DNA from: Candidatus Schekmanbacteria bacterium
GTDB lineage: Bacteria; CSSED10-310; JACPHN01
Assembly (NCBI GenBank): GCA_016188575.1
Contig: JACPHN010000188.1
Location: 1 to 14,746, forward strand
Direction: 5' to 3'
Length of the DNA: 14,746 nucleotides
Both the position numbers and the translations under genes were made by a program. Shown piece by piece: positions 9,101 to 13,861 of this stretch (within the stretch, counting starts at the first letter, position 1; every line of letters begins with the position of its first letter). Under the pieces are notes generated by a model. That model did no database searches. It was not told where the DNA came from and saw only the letters and a program-made list of their open reading frames with translations.

Positions 9101-10345
9101 GTGGAGGGCGTGCGGGATCTCGGCGAGGGGCTCTTCGGCGCCACGCTCGATCCCGGCGAGCTCGGCACCCGCGAGCTGACGCTGAGCGCGGTGGCCCACG
9201 GCGGTGACGGCGGCGCGGCTCGCGCGGACCTCGCGCTGTCGCTGCCGGCCCCCCTCGGGGTGGAGATTCTGCGGCCACCTGGCGGCGCGGCGCTGGCCGC
9301 ATTTCAGCCCGTCGAGCTGCGCGTCACCATTGCCGACACTTTCGTCGAACACTCACGCCTCATCGTCGATGGCGCGCCCGAGCTGTCATGGGGCGGTGAG
9401 GCGGCCGTCATCTGGGACACCAGAAAGCTCGCCGACGGGCCGCACGAGGCGGTCGTGGAGATCCGCGACTCGCAGGGGCGCACCGCGTCGGCACACGTCG
9501 CGGTTCGGGTGGCCAGCGCGCGCTTCGGCTTGCGCGCTGCCGACGAGCGCGGGCTGCGATTTGCGCCGGAAATCGCGGAGATCGTCCTGGACGCTTCCGG
9601 CAGCATGTGGGGAAAGGTCGCCACTGCATCCGGGGACCGCGCGCACAAGATCGAGATCGCGCGGCAGGTCCTCAGTGGCCTCCTGCGCGAGCTGCCGGAC
9701 GAGGCGCGCGTCGCGATGCGCGTGTACGGTCATCGGCAGAAGAAAGATTGCCGGGACTCCGAGCTGCTGGTGCCGATGGATCCGGTCGGCAAGCACCGCG
9801 CGAGCACGATCGAACGAATCGAAAAGCTCAACCCGCGCGGCATGACGCCGATTGCATGGTCGCTCGAGCAGGTCGGTGCCGATCTGGCCGGTGAGCGCGG
9901 CCGCGGCGTCGTGATTCTCGTTTCGGATGGCATCGAGACCTGCGAGGGCAACCCCGTGGAGGCGGCGCGCAAGCTGCTCGCGGCGGGTCTGCGCGTAAAG
10001 GTGCACGTCATCGGCTTCGACGTCGCCGAGCGCGATGCCGTGGAGCAGCTCATCGCCGTCGCCGAGGCGACCGGCGGCCGCTACCTCCGGGCGACGACCG
10101 CCGAGGAGCTGCGCCAGGCGCTTGACGAGGTCATTACGGTCGAGGCCGAGCTGCTCGATGGGGCGGGGAACCGAGTGGCCCAGGTGCAGGTCGGAGCACC
10201 GCCGGTGCGGGTTCCGGTGGGGAGTTACCGGGTGGCCGTGGCCTGGGAACCGCCCGTGACGCTGGAGCCACTCGAGCTCACGGCGGGCCAGGAAACCATC
10301 GTGCGGGTGCTGCGGACGCCGGCGGGACTGGCGCTGGAGCAATAG
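6161..10345 (+). CDS. Giant membrane-anchored PA14 / CXXCH-toroid / Ig-like / VWA protein
   Basis: The product is 1394 aa. GTG 6161 follows GAGG (6150-6153) by 7 nt. After a Pro-rich cytoplasmic tail come about seven hydrophobic helices (near 64-84, 92-113, 119-139, 148-170, 178-201, 225-247, 266-286), which would place the remainder outside the inner membrane. Residues about 292-420 resemble PA14 (ARYFSG; WAEWEGEL; FLYVDGLRLLD). Residues 440-735 resemble the alpha/alpha toroid of squalene-cyclase-like proteins, with QRQDGSW (506-512), HQLDSGGW (652-659) and HQLWTGAW (701-708). A single c-type haem motif CYGCH (467-471) is embedded in it. Four Ig-like domains begin near 738, 829, 938 and 1031. 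A VWA domain at about 1138-1325 has an intact MIDAS: DASGS (1144-1148), T1229 and D1256. A short beta-rich tail ends the protein. Lipid cyclase activity is not implied. A role in envelope sensing, adhesion or electron transfer is possible but unproven. Confidence 0.82.
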   Translation: MTTDPANDPTGPPPLPPDLDSGKRRGGSPLDGLRFAYRHGLGGLLWLRGVAGDRSRLQAMTTTAAEGMLLALVAGALLESVAAAFWRTSPARWVALAQLPVAASAGALGWFLGGGWRSISRALGTYLIVLVAALSWAFGVQEPRSFHLAGVPLAVLGNLLFAGALGYLAVGSLRRLPAPLSGIYAGFLGAMSVPFLIGAAGVWPLGKTLTAAPGFLSRLPVYLHPGGLCVLGMTLSAAVGLVLIGLGYRGGHTPLAAEHGARARVAGRVAAGAAVALGLAILWQLADQGISARYFSGPGYGRLLLERSDANIDRTWWQDAGDFPGADGAAGEPLWAEWEGELAVPATGEVSFTLAAPLGGFLYVDGLRLLDKAGTASRELARGRVSLRVAALRRAGGAADGATLSGEPGPTLSWKLPGATTAEVVPARALLARPRPGSWRRTPRQAAQVGLEWLQSAAAAWQREHNCYGCHVQAQAVMGMSIAQDNGYRVSRSTLQELVDGIVRFQRQDGSWHTNAHVAATQYGVMALATAAQRGGEARAADLLEAARYLILQQGKTGGVEMDRFEPPIDQGNVLAATNSRIGWAGAAAMANDEAEAKALREAARRAQVWLVAAPVETNQDRALRLLGLASGDSEPALATPLDTARRDLLAHQLDSGGWAEMKGMGANGFATGQALYALKVAGESIVSAPFQNGVRWLLEHQLWTGAWPAEATRSHRPSEYAPTMWAVIALAGSFEAVTVEIAAPEAGAQVQGPVSLSARVVSEEPVEAVRFSVDGSEVGTAREKDAAGLFTVPWTAAGAEGAHEIKAEARRGASVEGEARTTVYTGTVLSVAITAPANGGKVAARTGLEAEARSLRGGAVTGVRFELSGPGTAGVQALGDAAPVGPAGSDDEGRRRFALDWNPAGLAPGVYTLEAVATDGQGATARDRAFVEIVEPLAVRWIEPQGGAVLQGPTELRFRVDRAPGVELGAVELLAGDRRVEGVRDLGEGLFGATLDPGELGTRELTLSAVAHGGDGGAARADLALSLPAPLGVEILRPPGGAALAAFQPVELRVTIADTFVEHSRLIVDGAPELSWGGEAAVIWDTRKLADGPHEAVVEIRDSQGRTASAHVAVRVASARFGLRAADERGLRFAPEIAEIVLDASGSMWGKVATASGDRAHKIEIARQVLSGLLRELPDEARVAMRVYGHRQKKDCRDSELLVPMDPVGKHRASTIERIEKLNPRGMTPIAWSLEQVGADLAGERGRGVVILVSDGIETCEGNPVEAARKLLAAGLRVKVHVIGFDVAERDAVEQLIAVAEATGGRYLRATTAEELRQALDEVITVEAELLDGAGNRVAQVQVGAPPVRVPVGSYRVAVAWEPPVTLEPLELTAGQETIVRVLRTPAGLALEQ
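7559..7573 (+). other. CXXCH haem c attachment motif
   Basis: These five codons read C-Y-G-C-H (residues 467-471 of the 1394-aa protein). This is the motif to which cytochrome c maturation covalently attaches haem in the periplasm. It sits near the start of the toroid domain, on the predicted periplasmic side. No second CXXCH occurs in the protein, and the distal iron ligand cannot be assigned from sequence. Confidence 0.7.
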
Positions 10346-10360
10346 GCGCGAGGGCGGCGC

Positions 10361-10385
10361 GAGGCAGGCGGCGCCGGCATGCCTC
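10361..10385 (+). terminator. Hairpin downstream of the 1394-aa gene (weak terminator candidate)
   Basis: GAGGCA (10361-10366) pairs perfectly with TGCCTC (10380-10385), starting 16 nt after the TAG stop. The GC-rich loop could extend the stem. No T-tract follows, so it may be an RNA-stabilising or Rho-assisted end rather than a true intrinsic terminator. Confidence 0.3.
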
Positions 10386-10452
10386 CAAGCGTGACCCGTC
10401 ATTCGGAAGTGGCGCCGCCGAGATACCTGGCGAGCACGCGAGCGATTCTCGT

Positions 10453-10480
10453 GAACCTCGGTTCGGTGGGAACCGGGTTC
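10453..10480. repeat. Strong 11-bp inverted repeat
   Basis: GAACC-T-CGGTTC (10453-10464) pairs with GAACCG-GGTTC (10470-10480) around loop GGTGG. This gives 11 base pairs interrupted only by one bulged T at 10458. A smaller hairpin lies immediately upstream: CAC (10436-10438) and GAG (10441, with the two bases before it) can pair with CTCGTG, which ends at 10452, leaving a 2-nt bulge. It may be a bidirectional terminator, part of a dispersed palindromic repeat, or an IS end structure. Confidence 0.5.
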
Positions 10481-10648
10481 ATCGTAGATTCCGCCACCCG
10501 AAGCGGCATCCAGGTTGCAATGATCAGTGGCTCAATATGGGATCCGGGGAGCGGGCGAAAGGCATGGCCGTGGTTCTGGCCAGGCCCGCGCACCCGGGAA
10601 GTCTCAGAGCGGGAGAGTTCGACTCTAGTATCGACTTCCATCATCATC

Positions 10649-10660
10649 GATGTAAACATC
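10649..10660. promoter_or_regulatory. Short inverted repeat just before the tnpA start
   Basis: GATGT-AA-ACATC is a 5-bp inverted repeat with a 2-nt centre, ending 7 nt before the ATG at 10668. The position suits a recombinase or repressor binding site at the left end of an IS607 element. The length is too short to be sure. Confidence 0.25.
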
Positions 10661-10667
10661 TGTTCTC

Positions 10668-11332
10668 ATGGAGAAAGTTTACCCGCCACAGACAGGAGTC
10701 AGAAGACAGGAGTCAGGAGTCAGAAGACAGGAGTCGGATGTACCCCGCAGACCCTGCGACGTTGGGATCGACTCGGGGTGCTTCCGGCTCAGCGTACGCC
10801 GACGAATCAGCGATACTATACGCATGATCAGTACCTTCAGATTTTGGGCCGCGCGCCGCAGCATCGGGCGGTGGCAGTCTACTATCGGGTGTCGAGTGCT
10901 GGGCAGAAACAGGATCTTCTTTCGCAGAAAGCCGCGCTTGAACAGTTCTGCATTGCCAGTGGGAAAGCTGTCTCGCTCTGGGTGTGTGACATCGGTAGTG
11001 GGCTCGACTATAATCGCAAAGGTTTTGTCGATCTAATCGATATGGTTGAGCACGGTGAAATCAGCGAAATTGTAATCGCACACAAGGATCGTCTTGTTCG
11101 TTTTGGATACGAGTGGTTCGAGCGATTTTGCAAAGCACATGCCACGTCGATTACCGTCATGAATGCAGAGAGCCTATCTCCTGAAGAGGAAATGACTAAG
11201 GACTTGTTGTCAATTATTCATTGCTTCTCCTCAAGATTATACGGTCTGCGCAAGTACAAAAAGAAAATCGCTCAATTGGCGACAGAAAAGGATCTTCAGA
11301 ATCATGGCGACAAAGACCTCGCAAGCGAATAA
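10668..11332 (+). CDS. tnpA: IS607-family serine recombinase TnpA, N-terminus frameshifted by a repeat array
   Basis: TnpA would catalyse excision and integration of the element. ATG 10668 opens with MEKVYPPQ, which I recognise as the family start. The heptamer array at 10692-10733 follows, and the remainder of the protein lies in another frame. Resuming at 10736, that frame reads TPQTLRRWDRLGVLPAQRTP and RRYYTHDQYL-like sequence, the distal half of a MerR-type DNA-binding domain. It continues with YYRVSS carrying the catalytic serine, HKDRLVRFGYEWFERF, and the conserved C-terminus DLLSIIHCFSSRLYGLRKYKKKI. The catalytic domain therefore looks complete. The frame is open upstream to 10379 but without a believable start there. 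An internal GTG at 10778 could make a 184-aa form lacking most of the DNA-binding domain. Treat it as a probable pseudogene or a phase-variable gene. Its end overlaps tnpB by 29 nt. Confidence 0.82.
10692..10733 (+). repeat. Six-unit heptanucleotide tandem array inside tnpA
   Basis: Units in order are ACAGGAG, TCAGAAG, ACAGGAG, TCAGGAG, TCAGAAG, ACAGGAG, followed by a decayed TCGGATG (10734-10740). The consensus is WCAGRAG. Units 1-3 and 4-6 form two 21-nt super-repeats that differ at only two positions. No stop codon appears in any + strand frame across the array. Seven is not a multiple of three, so gain or loss of a unit changes the reading frame of tnpA. Confidence 0.9.
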
Positions 11333-13076
11333 GGCAAAGGCTCGGCCCACGCGCACAATCCGCCGGATCAGCTTGCCGCTGAACCGTGGCAAATGGGACC
11401 AGTTGGGCGCCATTGCCAAGGCGTACGCTCGCGAGAAAGATCAGCATCTTCTCGATTTGGCCAACGCGACGCTTTGGGCCGAGATGTCGACCTCGCTTGC
11501 CGTTCGCGATGCTTGGCTCGAGATCGGCTACGTCAGTCTGAACAGCCTCCAGGCACGCCAGTGGAAAACCGCGCTCAAGGAAGCCTTCGACACCGTTGAC
11601 CGGCAATGGGCATCCTTGGCGGAACGCATCCGCAGCCTTGTCAGTCGGCAGAAGGACCGGTGGTCTGAACCCGAACGGCATTACGCATTCTGGTTGCTCG
11701 CCGATACCCATCGCATGGCTGCCCTGGTGAGCAGTCGCGCGCCACAACCGAGCCACTTCGAGCTTTCCGAAGCCCAATGTCGACGTGTGCGCAACTACTT
11801 GCGTCGAGTGATTCGACGCACGCGTGGCCGTGATCCGCGCGTCAAGACCGCTCGTTCATTCGTTGTCGACGCCGACATGTACTCCGTGTTCGCCAACAAT
11901 GGACGGCAGGTTCTCGCCATCATGAGTTTGGTGCCCCGGCAAAGGATTCTGGTGCCGCTGACAGGCGAAGGCCCGATATCAGGAAACTTGCGAATCGTCT
12001 TGGACAAGAAACGCCAGCGGCTCGAGGTCCATGTCACGAACAAGGTACATGTTGGTACCCCCCTTGCTGGCGAAGTGGCGGCGCTAGATGCTGGAATCAC
12101 CGAGGTCTTCGCGGACGAAAAGGGTAATCGCTACGGCTTGGAATTCGGCGAGCTGTTGGCGGCGCAGTCTGACGAAGTGTGCAGGAAAGGCCGCAGGCGA
12201 AGCAAACTCCGCGCGATGGCAGAGAAAGCGCGTGCTCGCGGCAACAAGACAAAGGCGCGCCGAATCAGGCGCATGAACCTGGGTTACCAGAAGCTCACCG
12301 CGAAGCGCCAACGAATGCACGTGGAAGTGACCCGGCAGATCAACCAAGCCATCGGTGACGTGCTGAAAAAACGCAAACCAGCGGCCCTGGTCACGGAAAA
12401 ACTGGACATTCGGGGCAAGACCCCAAGCAAGCGTCTGTCGCGAATCGTTTCGAGCTGGGCAAGACGGGCGCTGAAGGATCGAGTCGAGCTCAAAGCGTCG
12501 GCGGGAGGTTCGGGAACCCTCCCACCGCCTGCGGCGGCGGGCGCCGCCCTAGACCTCGCTTCGCTCGGTTCCCGTCGAGAGCAGGTCAATCCGTCCTATT
12601 CTTCTCAAACGTGTCCCAAGCCAGACTGTGGGTTCGTCCACCCGGACAATCGACAGGGGGACAGGTTTCAGTGCCTCCATTGCGGGTGCACGGGCGAGTC
12701 GGACGTGATTGCCGCGATCAATCTCAAGGCGAGATACAAGGATCCTGACATCTTCCTTTGGACGCCCAAGGAACAGGTAAAATCCATCTTGCTTTCGAGG
12801 TTCAACGCCCGTTTGGACCCATCCGGGACTGTAACGGATGGCACTGTTTCGGGCAGGACTCCAGAAACGGAAGCGACCACGTCAAATGGGCAACGTGGAA
12901 GGCGCAAGCCGCCAGGTGGGAGGCCATCTCAGCCGTCAATACCACCCCGTCAATCGGAGAGCGAAACGACCAGCACAATCCCATCGCAAGATGGCCGCAA
13001 GGTGATCCGTGGGAGGGCCGCCGAAAGGGGCTCGATTGCACCACAGGTCGGGGAAAACGCTGGGGAAAGGCCATGA
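11304..13076 (+). CDS. tnpB: TnpB RNA-guided endonuclease of the IS607 element
   Basis: TnpB proteins are RuvC-type nucleases guided by an omega-RNA made from the element's 3' end, and are ancestral to Cas12. The product is 590 aa, longer than the usual roughly 400. All hallmarks are present: RuvC-I LDAGI with D262, RuvC-II LVTEKLDI with E365, a zinc finger C437/C442/C457/C460 preceded by NPSYSSQT, and RuvC-III ESDVIAAINLKAR with D467. About 20 residues rich in Ala, Pro and Leu (near 401-421) separate RuvC-II from the zinc finger and look like an insertion. Residues about 505-590 are a Pro/Ser/Thr/Arg-rich tail whose DNA probably doubles as the guide-RNA scaffold. ATG 11304 lies inside the end of tnpA, with AAAAGGA (11286-11292) upstream. 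The active site appears intact. Confidence 0.92.
   Translation: MATKTSQANKAKARPTRTIRRISLPLNRGKWDQLGAIAKAYAREKDQHLLDLANATLWAEMSTSLAVRDAWLEIGYVSLNSLQARQWKTALKEAFDTVDRQWASLAERIRSLVSRQKDRWSEPERHYAFWLLADTHRMAALVSSRAPQPSHFELSEAQCRRVRNYLRRVIRRTRGRDPRVKTARSFVVDADMYSVFANNGRQVLAIMSLVPRQRILVPLTGEGPISGNLRIVLDKKRQRLEVHVTNKVHVGTPLAGEVAALDAGITEVFADEKGNRYGLEFGELLAAQSDEVCRKGRRRSKLRAMAEKARARGNKTKARRIRRMNLGYQKLTAKRQRMHVEVTRQINQAIGDVLKKRKPAALVTEKLDIRGKTPSKRLSRIVSSWARRALKDRVELKASAGGSGTLPPPAAAGAALDLASLGSRREQVNPSYSSQTCPKPDCGFVHPDNRQGDRFQCLHCGCTGESDVIAAINLKARYKDPDIFLWTPKEQVKSILLSRFNARLDPSGTVTDGTVSGRTPETEATTSNGQRGRRKPPGGRPSQPSIPPRQSESETTSTIPSQDGRKVIRGRAAERGSIAPQVGENAGERP
12503..12579 (+). repeat. Palindrome-rich in-frame insertion within tnpB
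   Basis: Two hairpins stand side by side. GGGAGGTT (12503-12510) pairs with AACCCTCCC (12515-12523, one bulged C), and GGCGGC (12533-12538) pairs perfectly with GCCGCC (12543-12548) around GGGC. A further CCTCGCTTCGCTCGG stretch follows at 12554-12568. The segment encodes residues about 401-425, which have no counterpart in the usual spacing between TnpB RuvC-II and zinc finger. Boundaries are approximate. Confidence 0.6.
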
Positions 13077-13094
13077 TCAGGTTTGATCAGGTTT
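12819..13094 (+). ncRNA. Candidate omega-RNA (reRNA) scaffold overlapping the tnpB 3' end
   Basis: Several hairpins stack through this stretch even though it is also coding: CCATCCG 12819-12825 with CGGATGG 12835-12841, GTTTC 12846-12850 with GAAAC 12864-12868, CCACGT 12877-12882 with ACGTGG 12893-12898, and GGTGG 12915-12919 with CCACC 12942-12946. TnpB guide RNAs normally derive from this place: the 3' end of tnpB through the element's right end, with the guide taken from flanking DNA. The 5' boundary and the exact right end are inferred. Confidence 0.5.
13075..13094 (+). repeat. Tandem 10-bp duplication at the IS right boundary
   Basis: GATCAGGTTT occurs twice with no spacer (13075-13084 and 13085-13094), starting inside the tnpB stop codon and ending just before the ribosome site of the next gene. 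It probably marks the right end of the element or its junction. One copy may be host sequence. Confidence 0.7.
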
Positions 13095-13109
13095 AAGGAA
13101 ACAGTGAGG

Positions 13110-13859
13110 ATGGCAGGTCTCGAAATTTCGAGCATCAAGGACGAACAGCGTCCGGTGGGGATGTGGGCATCCGCACTGCTGCACGCGCTTGCCCGAGCTG
13201 AGGCCGCCGCAAGGCTGCCGCCCCGCCTGACCGAGTCAAGGCAGGACACCTGGCGGCGTTTTCGAGGGCGCCTGTCCAGCACGGATTTCATCTCTCTTCT
13301 CTTCGAGGATGCCGCCGTTCTGTACCGAATCCCCTTTGATCCGGTCGCTCTTGGCGAGCAGCTCAGCCTGGACCGCCTCACAGACAACGTGGCAGACGCC
13401 TGGATGGAAGCGGTGGCATCGCTGCCGCTCGACTCCAGCGGCGCTGATTATGTGGCGGAGCAGGCCCGCCTCCTCTGGCTTCCCACTCGGATGGGCCGCT
13501 CGGACCTGCATGTGGTCAAGCCCCATCAAAAGGTGCTCGAGCTCCCTGGAACCGGGGGGCAGCTTGCCCATCACCTGGTCTCCACACAGAGGGATGTCAC
13601 ACTCCAGGACAACTTCGTGGTCGCGTGCGGGAGCTGGCAGGAGCTCACGCTCGCGGGCATCATCGCGCTCGAGCTGGGTGCGCCGCACACGCGGTTTGCG
13701 CAGCAGGTCGATGTCGAGTCCTTGCGCAAGCCGGAGCACCCGATCCGCCAGCGCAGCTTCGACCTTGTGATCGGTCTTCATCCGGACAGGGGCGGCCTGT
13801 TCCGGGTCGAAAACCAGCTCGCGATCTGGTTCCCAACGGCCAAAGTGCTCCTGGTGTGA
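13110..13859 (+). CDS. Degenerate DNA-methyltransferase-like protein, first gene of a putative defence operon
   Basis: The product is 249 aa and I do not recognise its family. ATG 13110 has AAGGA (13095-13099) 10 nt upstream. GTG 13104 and TTG 13083 are alternatives. Residues 1-100 are mostly helical in character. From about 140 the sequence follows the outline of an N6-adenine methyltransferase. KVLELPGTGGQLAHHL (141-156) resembles SAM motif I, LAGIIALELGAPHTRF (181-196) resembles the strand-helix region after it, and RSFDLVIGLHPD (215-226) sits where FDVVIGNPPY, motif IV, is expected. The catalytic NPPY-type tetrad is therefore replaced by LHPD, which suggests a non-catalytic or diverged protein. 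It ends 2 nt before the NERD gene, so the two form an operon. It begins right after the IS607 end, so its original promoter or extreme N-terminus may have been displaced. Confidence 0.6.
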   Translation: MAGLEISSIKDEQRPVGMWASALLHALARAEAAARLPPRLTESRQDTWRRFRGRLSSTDFISLLFEDAAVLYRIPFDPVALGEQLSLDRLTDNVADAWMEAVASLPLDSSGADYVAEQARLLWLPTRMGRSDLHVVKPHQKVLELPGTGGQLAHHLVSTQRDVTLQDNFVVACGSWQELTLAGIIALELGAPHTRFAQQVDVESLRKPEHPIRQRSFDLVIGLHPDRGGLFRVENQLAIWFPTAKVLLV

Positions 13860-13861
13860 CC

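Larger units (their letters stand above)
10346..10667. other. Gene-free region with strong hairpins; contains the unmapped IS607 left end
   Basis: No convincing gene lies here. The tnpA frame is open back to 10379 on the + strand, and an 86-codon minus-strand frame spans 10399-10659, but neither has a good start or recognisable domains. The structural features are hairpins at 10361-10385 and 10453-10480 and a short inverted repeat at 10649-10660. The IS607 left end must lie in or near this stretch. IS607-type elements lack terminal inverted repeats and make no long target duplication, so I cannot place it. Confidence 0.5.
10620..13094 (+). mobile_element. IS607-family insertion sequence (tnpA-tnpB)
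   Basis: The element carries an IS607-type serine recombinase overlapping a TnpB nuclease, the standard organisation of this family. Its recombinase gene is clearly AT-richer than the flanking genes, consistent with transfer. The right end is probably near 13075-13094, where GATCAGGTTT occurs twice in tandem immediately before the next gene. The left end is not resolved, and 10620 is only an approximate boundary chosen upstream of tnpA. The damaged tnpA suggests that it no longer moves autonomously. TnpB may still be active. Confidence 0.8.

Noticed and set aside
7520-9352. 610-codon minus-strand frame opposite the 1394-aa gene
   Set aside because: It is Arg/Gly/Ala/His-rich with no recognisable motif, and the + strand has clear domain matches throughout.
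10521-10527. TGATCAG, also present at the right end (13074-13080 and 13084-13090), as a possible left IS junction
   Set aside because: It is a short, largely palindromic word that also occurs inside tnpA (about 10824), so it cannot define the left end.
10607-10640. tRNA-like T-loop motif GTTCGACTC
   Set aside because: The loop matches the tRNA T-loop consensus but the flanking stem pairs only two bases, and no anticodon or acceptor arm is present.
10399-10659. Minus-strand 86-codon frame in the gap before tnpA
   Set aside because: No domain or good start is visible, and it reads through the strong hairpin. It is more likely a by-product of the repeat structure.
10692-10733. Heptamer array as a CRISPR or omega-RNA feature
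   Set aside because: The repeats are contiguous 7-mers with no spacers and lie at the 5' end of tnpA, so they fit a simple tandem array only.
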